64,000 bases of DNA from Pseudomonas haemolytica (GCF_009659625.1 NZ_VOIW01000005.1:248001-312000); one strand, 5' to 3'. Shown: positions 34,059 to 43,096, numbered from the stretch's first letter. Notes: generated from the letters alone by a model not told the origin. Translations and numbers: made by a program.

Positions 34059-35963
34059 ATGAAAAAACCCAAGACTCATTCCGTAAAGCCGGAAGCAACT
34101 CACGTACAAGTTGTAGGTGATGTGTTAGTCGGCGCTACGGTGCATGGTTTTTATATCTACAACAGCAATGGCGGGAGTTCTGAAGGGTTGTCCAGATTTT
34201 ATTGGTATTTGAATGGGCAACGCCTCACCGATGAAGGGCAGTTAGATATAAAGCTACGGGCTGCGGATGGAAATAAATTTCTGCAGTTTTCGGTTATTCC
34301 AGTGTCGTCTGATGGCCAGGTGGGGGATGAGGCATTCTCTCCGCTTTATGAAATACGCTCCGGTTTTCAAAATATATCCGATGAAGAAAATGAATGGTGT
34401 TATTTAAAGCAGCGCGGTAATTTTTCGTTTCACGTTCCAGAGCCTTCGGATAGGTTGTTTGTTTCCACGGGCGGGGTGTTTGCATTGCTTGATCCCACCA
34501 GTGGTGATATTCACTTAAAAGGGCAAAATGGATGGGGGCTCCCGGTGCCGCCAGAGATAATCAGTTTTCTCAAAAATAATAAGGCCGTCAGGCTGTTTTC
34601 ATCGGAACGTAGTTTTGCGGCGCTCGTTCCGCTAGGGGGTACGAACCAACTGTTGTGCTGGGGTGGGGATATTCCTGCCACGTTACCGCCTTTACAGGGG
34701 GTTCGCTCTGTTTATAGTACGAGGAGTGCTTTCGCAATAATTTATAGCAGCCCGGCTCCTGGGGCGAATCGAATCGCTGCTATCGGGCCAGTGAATAACC
34801 CTGTTTCTACAATTCCCAACGCGATTCAACAATCTTTATTGTTTGATCCGCCTGAGGCCATTTACGCTGCTGATGATGCGTTTGCCGTTCGCACACAAAA
34901 CGGTCGAGTTTACGCTTGGGGGGACCCTAATAAAGGCGGCACGATACCTGCTGATGTCAGGAATCAACTCGCCTCTATGTTTGTTACCAGGATTGTTGCG
35001 ACAGCCATTTCTTTTTGTGCCCTTACCGCTGATGGTGAGTTTGCTGTATGGGGGCATGCCACGGGTGGGGGGACTATTCCGGTTGAGCAATTGCAACGCA
35101 TTATTGATGACGGCGGGATCGAGTCGGTTATCGCCGCTACAACGGCATTTTGCGCGATCACCCGAGGGCGCCATCGAGCGGTGAGTTGGGGGAGGGTAGG
35201 CGAAGGCGGAAATATGTCGGCAGGTGCTGCCGCGTTAGCAGCGCGCGGTAATATCATTCTTTGCACGGCTAACCGCTGGGCGTTTCTCATAGCGAACGAG
35301 TCGGGACAGGCTGAGGCTTGGGGGGCTATTGGATTTGGTGGTGATCCGATACCCCCCCAAGTGAAAGAGCAGTTTAAGGCTGCCTTTAATGGTTCTTGTG
35401 CAACACCAGGAGATCCACAACGGCCATCGGAAAAAAAGGAGCCGCAGCGACAACGTAAAAATGTATCGTCCAGAGCGATCATTGTTGATGGGCATCTGAG
35501 TTTATATGCCAATGACCACAGTTTTTTCTTATTAAGTCTCCGTGACGACGGCACGACGAATGCCATTGTTTTGCATGGGTTACATACTTCTGGTGGGGAG
35601 ATGAGTGCCGCACTGCGCCAGACGCTGATGGCCAGCCTAATACGGGATGTTTACTGTACCAATGGTGCCTACGGTGTTATTACCACGCAAGGCGGGACAG
35701 AAGGAGCCGTGTCTGTTTGGGGCGCCACACTAAGGATGGAAGATGCGGGAGAAATTCCTGCTGAACTGGCTGAGTATGTGCGCAGCGATGTCGTTGAGCT
35801 GTACTCGATAAAACGCTTCCCTTATGTCGGGAATCCTCCACCGCCAAGGCCCGTACATAACGACCCCTCATTTGCCGCCCGGCGCACCGATGGCACCTAC
35901 GTGTTATGGGGCGGCAATGTGGACAATCAATACTTTGACCCCCACGCTGAAAGCAAAAAATAG
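34059..35963 (+). CDS. Ig-like module plus RCC1-like beta-propeller protein (copy 3)
   Basis: A 634-residue paralogue of copy 2 with the same order of parts: Ig-like module (VQVVGDVLVGATVHGFYIYN, then FYWYLNGQRL), the FQNISDEENEWCYLKQRGNF linker shared almost unchanged with copy 2, about eight WG-ended blades (RVYAWGDPNKGG, EFAVWGHATGGG, RAVSWGRVGEGG, AVSVWGA) and the terminal RTDGTYVLWGGN blade. It is shorter mainly because of smaller loops and the shorter Pro tract. ATG 34059 has TTGGAG seven bases upstream. No export signal. Codons are AT-richer than in the flanking housekeeping genes. Confidence 0.85.
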   Translation: MKKPKTHSVKPEATHVQVVGDVLVGATVHGFYIYNSNGGSSEGLSRFYWYLNGQRLTDEGQLDIKLRAADGNKFLQFSVIPVSSDGQVGDEAFSPLYEIRSGFQNISDEENEWCYLKQRGNFSFHVPEPSDRLFVSTGGVFALLDPTSGDIHLKGQNGWGLPVPPEIISFLKNNKAVRLFSSERSFAALVPLGGTNQLLCWGGDIPATLPPLQGVRSVYSTRSAFAIIYSSPAPGANRIAAIGPVNNPVSTIPNAIQQSLLFDPPEAIYAADDAFAVRTQNGRVYAWGDPNKGGTIPADVRNQLASMFVTRIVATAISFCALTADGEFAVWGHATGGGTIPVEQLQRIIDDGGIESVIAATTAFCAITRGRHRAVSWGRVGEGGNMSAGAAALAARGNIILCTANRWAFLIANESGQAEAWGAIGFGGDPIPPQVKEQFKAAFNGSCATPGDPQRPSEKKEPQRQRKNVSSRAIIVDGHLSLYANDHSFFLLSLRDDGTTNAIVLHGLHTSGGEMSAALRQTLMASLIRDVYCTNGAYGVITTQGGTEGAVSVWGATLRMEDAGEIPAELAEYVRSDVVELYSIKRFPYVGNPPPPRPVHNDPSFAARRTDGTYVLWGGNVDNQYFDPHAESKK

Positions 35964-35983
35964 TCACCCTGGATGAGCCTTAA

Positions 35984-36003
35984 AACCCGCGCTTGCGCGG
36001 GTT
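35984..36003. terminator. Terminator after copy 3
   Basis: An 8-bp stem AACCCGCG/CGCGGGTT with a CTTG loop, 20 bases after the stop. Its core is nearly the same as the terminator after copy 2, so gene and terminator were probably duplicated as a unit. Confidence 0.78.
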
Positions 36004-36052
36004 ATTCATGTGCGAACCGCTGCCAAAGTCTTGTCCGGCTGCGATGTACACC

Positions 36053-36085
36053 TATAAAAAAGAGGCAGTCTGCCCAACTGCCTCT
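36053..36085 (-). terminator. Strong terminator of the convergent large gene
   Basis: An 8-bp stem AGAGGCAG/CTGCCTCT followed leftward by six T (read on the minus strand), 31 bases after the stop of the 1004-residue gene. Confidence 0.85.
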
Positions 36086-36116
36086 CGCCTTCAACGCCCA
36101 CGTTCATTCACGTCAC

Positions 36117-39100
36117 CTAAGAGGTTTCCTGAACCACAATTTGATCCACCATAAACGTGGCTGCGGTCCCCACCGAGAGTGAAAGACGTACTGCGAGATT
36201 TTGCAGGGGAGGAGTCGCGGGTGTCGTGAACACCTGGTTCACCTGTGCCCAGTTTCGATTCGGCTCCACCACTCGGGTGGTGCCCGCCACTCCGAACTCA
36301 ATACGCGCGGTTGTTTGAGCGGTCGTGCCAGAAACCTTGCAATAGAAGCTGACCTCATAGCGCGTGTTCGCCTTGAGTTCGACAAAGTTTTTCAGCAGAC
36401 CCGGTTGCAGAGTTTCACCTGCGGTTTTGGTGGCACGCCAGCAAATGTTTTCAGCCCCTTCTATGGCAAGCTCACCTCTTGCCGCTATGAGGTTTTCCCA
36501 ACCATTGCGGAAGTAGTTGAAGAAGTCCGTAAAATCTCTGAACTGGGTCGCTCGAATGATATAGATCTTAGTGGTGAGGGGGAGGGCCATGGTAGGGTCG
36601 ATGCTACCGCTTAAACCAATCCAGATTTGAATAGTGAGTATCGAGTTGTCCATGAGCAAACGTAGTTGTTCTACCGGAGCAGGGCGGTTCAGGCCGATCA
36701 GCGCGCCCTCTTCGCCTAAACGTTCACCCGCATAGGTGCTCTGGTGAAAATCGGAGCCGTTACTGTAGGTACCCCTAAAGTCCTCCCAGATGATGCAATC
36801 TGGATGAATGAAATGCCAAACGGGCGTCAGTGTACGAGCCCCGTCAGTCAACCGAGATAACTGAAGCTCATTCACATCGCCGATGCCTTCGATATAAGTT
36901 TTGGGCAACTCGGTAAGCGTCAGTAGATCCAAGGGTACGATCTCGGATTCATACGGGACTCTGTCGCGTTGGAAACGGTATTGCACATTGATCCTGTGAG
37001 CATGCTCACGAATACCCTTGGCGATGATGAGTCGCGGTATAAGCGCCTCAACCTCTTGCGACGTGGCGTTCCCCTTGACTGGTACGGTGGTGCTACCAAT
37101 GCCGTCATCCGTCAGCCAGTCCAGAAAAATATCCTCACCATCGCGCATTGGAAACTTTATGCGCACTCGGGCCCCATCCAGCGCAGCCAGTGGGTTGAGT
37201 TGGTCAGGGAAAATCGAGGCGCCGGTGATGATAGGGCGCTCCAAAGTGATCCCCGGCCCCACAGTTAGCTTGCGTACTTCTGAACGGAGCACTTCCTCGG
37301 GTGGGCCTTGTCGCAGCAGGCTATAGGTAATAGTCAGCGAGCCGCCGTTATTGCGGTCAATGATGTCGCGTGTCACCGGTAATCGCAGCTCTTTGCCCGC
37401 TGTGCCTGGGTTAATGTTAATCGTGCCACTGAGCGGGTCGCCAGGTTTGGAGCCAAGTAGGGTGTAATGCAGGGTGTCTTTGTCCTGTGTACCCGTATAA
37501 GGAAATATCACCCGCACGTCTGGCCCTACCACATGCTCGGGGTTGATGTTGTTGCCAATGGTGCCCTCCAGCTGGGCCGCTGGCATCGTGGGACTGCGCT
37601 CACCCACCTGAATACCCAGTTCCACGGATTTTCGAACCGTGAGCACATCAAGGGTGCGACGATTTTTTGCCTTGCCGTCGTCTACCAGGTAATAAGCGAC
37701 GACATTGCTGCGCCCCCTGAACCGTTGCAGTTCCGAGCTGGGAATCAACCGTGTACCACCCGGTGCGCCAGCCAACTCACCCTGCTCATAATAAGCGCCA
37801 CCGCCGCCAGCAACGATTTCCTCGATGACTAACGTTTCCCATAGATCAAACGCATACGGAACGTATTCGGGGATGTGGGCTACACAGTCATGATCAGGGT
37901 CAATCAAGCCCAACTCAATCGGTTCGATTCTGAGCGCCGGCATTCTTGCAGGGGTGCCCACCACCTCAATCATGACACTGGCTGACTGCCCAAGCGCATT
38001 ACCTGCGCTGTCATGCCATAAGTAAGAAGCGTTGAACGAGCCCCCTACGATCTCATTGATGATTTCAGCGGGAACCGACGTAAGAGTCTCACCGGTGTTT
38101 TGGTCTTCCACATCCCCCAAGGTGAAGGATTTCATCGAGCCATCCGCCAGCGTTGCTTTCAAGGTGACGGTGACACGGTGAGGCGGGACAGGAGCCGGAT
38201 CGGGTAGCACATCAGGGGACGCTTTCACACTGAACTGCGATGCGTAATCTTTATCGAAATCGACTTGTAGCGTCGGTGTGCCATTGACGAGGAATTCGGG
38301 CGCTCCGCGTAAGCCGGGGTCCAGTTCACTAATCAGGTGGTACGGCTTGGAAAACTGGAACTTCTCTCCGCCGGAGATATTTTCTACAAAATCGATCACT
38401 CGGTACCGGATAGTTACCGGCCCCTTGAGACTACCCTGCAGGATGACAGACGCAGGAATATGTACTCTGACTTCCTCTGCGTCGACGTCGGGCTGGGTTA
38501 CCCGCTGTTGAACTTTAATACCGTCCCATCGCAGATCAATAAGGTCGTTCTTGCGCATATCTTGATAAAAGTGGATGACAGCGTCCGCGCCGTCCTTTGT
38601 GTTATCTAGATTGATGACACTACCTTCCGGAAAACCTTCAATGTGCAGAGTCAGGCCATCATGCCATCCGGGCTGCCCAGGTTCAGGGTCTTTGCTGACC
38701 CCGCCGGGGCGGGTCGTCTTTATGTAAATAAATTGGCCTGGCGATTCACTAGGCGTGCCGGGACCTACACGAACGACACGCCCCCAGATAAAAACCTCGC
38801 CTCTTGGGACTTGGTGTTCTGGTACATGCAAAGGGTAGCGGTTTTCTGTTAGTGACATAACCGTGTCAGCTGCGAGCGGATACTCATCCCGGTCGGTGTA
38901 CAGGTAGTACTCATCGAAGAGATTCAAGGAAGTCCAACGCTCGAATAACATCGTTAGATTAGGCACAACTTGTCGAATGCCTAGCCCGTAGTCATAGGGC
39001 TCGTCAGGAAAAAGACTCAGGTCAACGTTGGAGAACTTTGAAAAAGGTTCGTCTAAGTCAGTGTCAATCGTTTGCCCATTTAGAGGCGGCGGTGATTTTT

Positions 39101-39131
39101 TTTCAGGAGGTATTACGGGATCAGCGGGCAT
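36117..39131 (-). CDS. Large multi-module beta-rich protein with carbohydrate-binding-like C-terminus
   Basis: 1004 residues, not recognised as a named family. After a Pro-rich start (PADPVIPPEKKSPPP) come repeated Ig-like modules of about 110-130 residues. Two clear ones begin near residue 525 (GPDVRVIFPYTGTQDKDTLH) and near 648 (DGARVRIKFPMRDGEDIFLD), each with a VPVxxxxI and an I/VxYxxxR strand. The last 120 residues (ELKANTRYEVSFYCKVSG, WAQVNQVFTTPA, FMVDQIVVQE) look like a galactose-binding/CBM4-type jelly roll. No signal peptide or anchor is seen. I chose ATG 39131 (AAGGAG eight bases upstream) over a GTG at 39140. It faces the RCC1-like genes and shares their upstream palindrome. Confidence 0.8.
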   Translation of the reverse strand: MPADPVIPPEKKSPPPLNGQTIDTDLDEPFSKFSNVDLSLFPDEPYDYGLGIRQVVPNLTMLFERWTSLNLFDEYYLYTDRDEYPLAADTVMSLTENRYPLHVPEHQVPRGEVFIWGRVVRVGPGTPSESPGQFIYIKTTRPGGVSKDPEPGQPGWHDGLTLHIEGFPEGSVINLDNTKDGADAVIHFYQDMRKNDLIDLRWDGIKVQQRVTQPDVDAEEVRVHIPASVILQGSLKGPVTIRYRVIDFVENISGGEKFQFSKPYHLISELDPGLRGAPEFLVNGTPTLQVDFDKDYASQFSVKASPDVLPDPAPVPPHRVTVTLKATLADGSMKSFTLGDVEDQNTGETLTSVPAEIINEIVGGSFNASYLWHDSAGNALGQSASVMIEVVGTPARMPALRIEPIELGLIDPDHDCVAHIPEYVPYAFDLWETLVIEEIVAGGGGAYYEQGELAGAPGGTRLIPSSELQRFRGRSNVVAYYLVDDGKAKNRRTLDVLTVRKSVELGIQVGERSPTMPAAQLEGTIGNNINPEHVVGPDVRVIFPYTGTQDKDTLHYTLLGSKPGDPLSGTININPGTAGKELRLPVTRDIIDRNNGGSLTITYSLLRQGPPEEVLRSEVRKLTVGPGITLERPIITGASIFPDQLNPLAALDGARVRIKFPMRDGEDIFLDWLTDDGIGSTTVPVKGNATSQEVEALIPRLIIAKGIREHAHRINVQYRFQRDRVPYESEIVPLDLLTLTELPKTYIEGIGDVNELQLSRLTDGARTLTPVWHFIHPDCIIWEDFRGTYSNGSDFHQSTYAGERLGEEGALIGLNRPAPVEQLRLLMDNSILTIQIWIGLSGSIDPTMALPLTTKIYIIRATQFRDFTDFFNYFRNGWENLIAARGELAIEGAENICWRATKTAGETLQPGLLKNFVELKANTRYEVSFYCKVSGTTAQTTARIEFGVAGTTRVVEPNRNWAQVNQVFTTPATPPLQNLAVRLSLSVGTAATFMVDQIVVQETS

Positions 39132-39221
39132 GGCAAACACTCCTTGCTATGAGAAACCCACAGGGTATTCGTGGGCGTATAGGCAAGAGTGATGAAGCGC
39201 TGGCCAGCAAAGCGTGTCTAG

Positions 39222-39237
39222 CTGTCAGAATTGACAG
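39222..39237 (-). promoter_or_regulatory. CTGT-N8-ACAG palindrome (candidate operator) before the large modular gene
   Basis: On the plus strand it reads CTGTCAGAATTGACAG, a 6-bp inverted repeat around GAAT, 91 bases upstream of the start. It is the counterpart of the element at 29725-29740 in the same orientation relative to transcription. Confidence 0.5.
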
Positions 39238-39254
39238 TAGCGACAAATGGTCGT

Positions 39255-39695
39255 CTATCCAGGCGAAAGATGCATCAGTGTGAGTACTGCCAGCGCGATA
39301 TAACGCGCGCTCTTGGCCACGCTGACTAACAGCAGAAACCGCCACAACGGCTCACGCATCACCCCGGCCACCAAGGTCAGCGGATCACCGATGATCGGCA
39401 CCCAACTGAGCAACAACGTCCAATGCCCCCAGCGCGCGTAATGCCCGCGGGCTTTGTCCAGCTGCTTGGCACTCACCGGAAACCAGCGCCGTTCCTTGAA
39501 GCGCTCCACCGAGCGCCCCAGCAGCCAATTGACCACCGAACCCAGCACGTTACCCAACGTGGCGATGCCCAGCAGCAGCCACAGGTTGTAATGCCCACTG
39601 AGCAGCAGGCCGATCAGCACGGCTTCCGATTGCAGGGGTAACAGCGTCGCGGCGCCAAACGCCGCGACGAACAGCCCCAGGTAACCCATCAGCAC
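39255..39695 (-). CDS. YqaA/DedA-like (VTT domain) small membrane protein
   Basis: A 146-residue inner-membrane protein with about four hydrophobic segments. The motifs GNVLGSVVNWLLGRSVERFK and LLSWVPIIGDPLTLVAGVMR match the YqaA branch of the DedA/VTT superfamily (the G-x-x-x-G helix and the re-entrant PxxGD loop). DedA relatives are linked to lipid-carrier flipping and membrane potential; this branch is uncharacterised. The start may be GTG 39695 or ATG 39689. It lies three bases after the DUF411 gene stop and is likely cotranscribed. Confidence 0.87.
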   Translation of the reverse strand: MLMGYLGLFVAAFGAATLLPLQSEAVLIGLLLSGHYNLWLLLGIATLGNVLGSVVNWLLGRSVERFKERRWFPVSAKQLDKARGHYARWGHWTLLLSWVPIIGDPLTLVAGVMREPLWRFLLLVSVAKSARYIALAVLTLMHLSPG

Positions 39696-39698
39696 CGG

Positions 39699-40145
39699 TC
39701 AGTGGGCCGGGTAGTCGGCCACCACCACATCTTTGCCTGCACGGGTCAGGCCGATGACTTGATACGCCTCGCTGCGCCCGTCCACTTCCATGCCTGGCGA
39801 GCCGAGGGGCATGCCCGGTGCGGCGATGCCGAGCAGATCGTCGCGCGTGCGCAAGGCCAGCACCTGTTCGGCGGGCACATGGCCTTCGACGAATTTGCCG
39901 TCGATCACGGCGGTGTGGCAGGACGCAAGGCGCGGTGCGACGCCCAGGCGTTGCTTGACCGCGCTCATGTCTGCTTCCACATGGTCGTTGACCTTGAAGC
40001 CGTTGCTTTGCAGGTGGCTGATCCACTTTTTGCAGCAGCCGCAGTTGGCGTCGCGGTGCACGTCGATGGGGATCAGGTCGGCGGCCTGGGCCAGGGTGCT
40101 GGTGAAGAGGGCGCAGAGCAGGGCCAGTCGCAATGGGTTTTTCAT
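39699..40145 (-). CDS. DUF411 family periplasmic metal-binding protein
   Basis: 148 residues with a signal peptide ending at TLAQAAD. The mature part has DVHRDANCGCCKKWISHLQS with a C-x-C-C cluster, then RLASCHTAVIDGKFVEGHVP with another Cys-His pair. This is the DUF411 pattern, members of which are found with copper-resistance genes. A role in periplasmic copper handling is likely by family, but no copper genes adjoin it here. Confidence 0.88.
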   Translation of the reverse strand: MKNPLRLALLCALFTSTLAQAADLIPIDVHRDANCGCCKKWISHLQSNGFKVNDHVEADMSAVKQRLGVAPRLASCHTAVIDGKFVEGHVPAEQVLALRTRDDLLGIAAPGMPLGSPGMEVDGRSEAYQVIGLTRAGKDVVVADYPAH

Positions 40146-40227
40146 CGTGGGTCTCACTGAAAACGCGGCAATAAACCGCGCATTCTCCCTGCTTTTTGCA
40201 ATGGGGCACCGTGGTAATGTTTCTAAA

Positions 40228-40686
40228 TTATACGAAGGCGGGGTTTTCCAAGCGTTGCTTGAGCTGGTCCAGCGCAATCGCCGACAGCTCGACCATGCGC
40301 TCGTGCAAAGTCGCCAGTTGCAGTTCGGTCTCATAGGTCAGTACGCGCTTGAACAGCGTGCCGTTACGATGAGCTTGCAGGAAGTAATGGATAGCGCCGT
40401 CAACCGCCAACGAGGTGAACACAGTCCTGAATTCGTTGGGGCAGCGGGCGATTTGCACGCGGTAGCTCATGGGGACGCGAATACCCAGCAGGTTAACGAC
40501 TTCAGTAAAACGTGCGCCGACGGGCAGTGAGCCGCTGGTGCCGGTATCGGCACTGAGGGAGGTGGGGTGCCACTCGTGCCAGCGGTCGGGCTGGGTGACA
40601 TAGTTGTATACGGTATCGATGGGGGCTTGAATGAAGCGTTCCTGACTGATGTGCTCCAAGCGGATCGAATGCTCAGTCGCGTGCAT
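40228..40686 (-). CDS. SRPBCC (START-like) family protein
   Basis: 152 residues. ISQERFIQAPIDTVYNYVTQ then PDRWHEWHPTS is the opening strand-helix of a polyketide-cyclase/START-like lipid-binding fold, and the C-terminal half ends in the long helix that covers the cavity (ERMVELSAIALDQLKQRLEN). It binds a hydrophobic ligand of unknown identity. Adjacent genes give no clue. Confidence 0.82.
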   Translation of the reverse strand: MHATEHSIRLEHISQERFIQAPIDTVYNYVTQPDRWHEWHPTSLSADTGTSGSLPVGARFTEVVNLLGIRVPMSYRVQIARCPNEFRTVFTSLAVDGAIHYFLQAHRNGTLFKRVLTYETELQLATLHERMVELSAIALDQLKQRLENPAFV

Positions 40687-40739
40687 GACACACCTCCTGT
40701 GTGCGGGTTATTACACTAGGAGCTGTCAGAATAGTCCGA

Positions 40740-40760
40740 CTCCCGTGCTTTGCACGGGAG
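40740..40760 (-). terminator. Terminator after the dCache chemoreceptor gene
   Basis: A 9-bp perfect stem CTCCCGTGC/GCACGGGAG with a 3-base loop, 15 bases beyond the chemoreceptor stop. The downstream T-run is weak. Confidence 0.6.
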
Positions 40761-40775
40761 CATTCAGACCATTGA

Positions 40776-42770
40776 TCAACGCACTTTAAAGCGCCCCATC
40801 AAGCTGATCACCCGGCCATTGGCCTCCAGCAGGCTCTGGGTATTGATTTGCGTGGCATGCCCGCTTTGCACCAGCTCATCCACCATGTGGCGGATCTGCA
40901 CCATGCTGCGGTTGATCTCTTCGGTCACTGCGCTTTGCTGCTCGGCGGCCGTGGCGATCTGGGTGCTGAGGTTGTTGATATGGCTGACTGAGCCTGCCAT
41001 CTCATCCAGGCCGGTGTTGACCCGCGCCGTGGCATCCGCTGCCGATTGGCAACTGGCCTGGGTATTTTCCATGGCGGTGACCGAGGAACTGACGCCAGTG
41101 GTCAAGCGCGCCAGCATTTCGTTGATTTGCGAGGTGCTGGCCTGGGTGCGGGCTGCCAGTGCGCGCACCTCGTCGGCTACCACGGCAAAACCGCGGCCTT
41201 GCTCGCCCGCTCGCGCTGCTTCAATGGCGGCGTTGAGTGCCAGCAGGTTGGTCTGGCCGGCAATGGCGCCAATCACGCCGAGGGTTTCGGTGATGCGTGC
41301 GGCGTCCTGGCGCATGTTTTCCACGGTGTGGGTGGCGCTGGCAACCTCGCCGATCAAGGCGCTGACGCTGGTGGAGGCTTCACCGACGACCACGCGTGAG
41401 CGGTCGGCATGCTCATTGGCACGCTGGGTGAACGAGGCCGTCTCGGCGGCGTTTTGCGCCACGGTGTCAGCGGTGGAGCTCATTTCGGTGATGGCGGTGA
41501 CGGTCTGGTCGGTTTCCGAGGCATGGCGCACCAGGATCTGGTTGGTGTGCGCCGAGGCCTGCTGCAACTGCTCAAGCCCGGACGACATGGCGCCGGTGGC
41601 CTGGGTCACTTCGCCGATCATGTTTTGCAGGTAGACGATAAAGCGGTTCACCGAGTGGCCGATAGCTCCCAACTCGTCTTCAGCACGGATGGTAATGCGT
41701 CGCGTCAGGTCAGCATCGCCGGCAGACAGCGCGTCGATATTGGTTTTCAGTGACTTCATGCGCTGCACCAGCTGGCGGATGGCGTACGCCGCTAACAGCA
41801 CCAGCAGCAACACCATGGGGATTTGCACCAGCGCCAGGCTGCCGAGCACCTCATTACGTTGGGCGGTGATCAGCGCAGTGGGCAGGGCGGTGGCGAGGAA
41901 CCACGGCGTGCCTTCGATGGCCCGCATGTAGAAGGTGCTGTCCACGCCTTGATTGTCGAATTCACTGCGCTGCAAGCCTTGGTCGCGATGGGGCAGGGCT
42001 TTGCTGACCTGAGTGGCGAAGGCCGAGGTACCGGCCAGTTCGCTGATGTTCTTCAACACCACCGGGCCGCTGAAGCGTGTGCTGTTGCTGATGATCTTGC
42101 CGTCAGCCTCGACGATCAGCATCTGGCCGCCGATGTCTTTTTCCTTGTTGGCCACCAGGTCATTGAAGAAGCCCAGGGTCACGTCGATAGTGGCGACGCC
42201 ATAGGCGGCTCCGTCACGCTGAATCGCCATGGCGCAGTTGGTGCGCGGCTCCTGGCTGGCATCGTCCTTGTAGGCAGCTGCCCAGGCGCATTGGCCACGA
42301 GGCGCGGCGAGGCCGCCCTTGTACCAGCTCTGGTCGTAGTAATTGGGGGCGGGGTCGCTGTTCCAGAAGGTATTCACCGCCAACTTGCCCGAGGCATCGC
42401 GGTGCCAGAAGGTGCTGTGCTTGGCGCGCCCCGGCGTACGCTGGTTGGGCAACGGCCATATACCGCCGCCGAACACTTTAAGCTCGCCGTACTGGTCCAC
42501 CAGGCCGGGCAGGACCTTATCGATGGCATCACTGTCGAGCAAGGGGATGGTTTGGGTGATTGTGCGTTGCTGGGCTTGAACCTTGTTCAGTTCGCCCTGG
42601 ATCTGTTCAGCCACTTCGGCCACCCGGTTGAGCACCACCTGCTCTTCGGTGTGCTGCAGTTTGGGGGCGACCAACTGGCCGATGCCTGCGACGGTCAATA
42701 CGAATAGCACCAGGACGAATAACACCAGAAACAGGGTGTAGCGGGCTTGGATAGAGCGCAGTGGGGGCAT
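40776..42770 (-). CDS. Methyl-accepting chemotaxis protein with dCache sensor domain
   Basis: A 664-residue classic chemoreceptor. It has one membrane segment (TLFLVLFVLVLFVLTVAGIG), a periplasmic region of about 270 residues with dCache landmarks (YYDQSWYKGGL, YGVATIDVTLGFFNDLV), and a second membrane segment (LVQIPMVLLLVLLAAYAIRQ). A HAMP domain (LKTNIDALSAGDADLTRRIT) and the signalling hairpin (AGQTNLLALNAAIEAARA) follow. dCache_1 domains of this shape often bind amino acids or organic acids; the ligand is not readable. It signals to CheA through CheW. Confidence 0.93.
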   Translation of the reverse strand: MPPLRSIQARYTLFLVLFVLVLFVLTVAGIGQLVAPKLQHTEEQVVLNRVAEVAEQIQGELNKVQAQQRTITQTIPLLDSDAIDKVLPGLVDQYGELKVFGGGIWPLPNQRTPGRAKHSTFWHRDASGKLAVNTFWNSDPAPNYYDQSWYKGGLAAPRGQCAWAAAYKDDASQEPRTNCAMAIQRDGAAYGVATIDVTLGFFNDLVANKEKDIGGQMLIVEADGKIISNSTRFSGPVVLKNISELAGTSAFATQVSKALPHRDQGLQRSEFDNQGVDSTFYMRAIEGTPWFLATALPTALITAQRNEVLGSLALVQIPMVLLLVLLAAYAIRQLVQRMKSLKTNIDALSAGDADLTRRITIRAEDELGAIGHSVNRFIVYLQNMIGEVTQATGAMSSGLEQLQQASAHTNQILVRHASETDQTVTAITEMSSTADTVAQNAAETASFTQRANEHADRSRVVVGEASTSVSALIGEVASATHTVENMRQDAARITETLGVIGAIAGQTNLLALNAAIEAARAGEQGRGFAVVADEVRALAARTQASTSQINEMLARLTTGVSSSVTAMENTQASCQSAADATARVNTGLDEMAGSVSHINNLSTQIATAAEQQSAVTEEINRSMVQIRHMVDELVQSGHATQINTQSLLEANGRVISLMGRFKVR

Positions 42771-42922
42771 GGGAGGTCGTCCTTACGAAGCGTTATAGTC
42801 GACGCGGCTTTTTTAGAGCTTCGTCGGGCTATCGGCTGGGTCAGACGGAGCTTGAGGTACGATGGTGCAAAGTTGAATGGCGTGAAGGTGACCTTGCCGG
42901 CATTGGCGGTGGCAAGGTCAGC

Positions 42923-43096
42923 TTATCGGGCGCGGTCGGCCCGGCAACCTACGCCCAGCAGTCGATGCGTCCTGATGTTCGGGACGCCCGGCGTCATGTC
43001 GGAGGGTGGGTCGTAGGGCGACGGCTTGGGTTTTTCCGGTTCGGTGGAGGCTGTGTAGTTGGGGCTTACTGCTGGTTGAGTGAGGGGGGATAGCAT
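42923..43096 (-). CDS. Small Pro-rich hypothetical protein
   Basis: A 57-residue frame starting MLSPLTQPAVSPNYTASTEP and continuing EKPKPSPYDPPSDMTPGVPN. Its ATG has AAGGA with six bases of spacing, an excellent ribosome-binding site. It is Pro-rich, has no membrane segment and is probably unstructured. I do not recognise it. The rest of the gap, 42771-42922 and 43097-43299, holds nothing I can support. Confidence 0.45.
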   Translation of the reverse strand: MLSPLTQPAVSPNYTASTEPEKPKPSPYDPPSDMTPGVPNIRTHRLLGVGCRADRAR

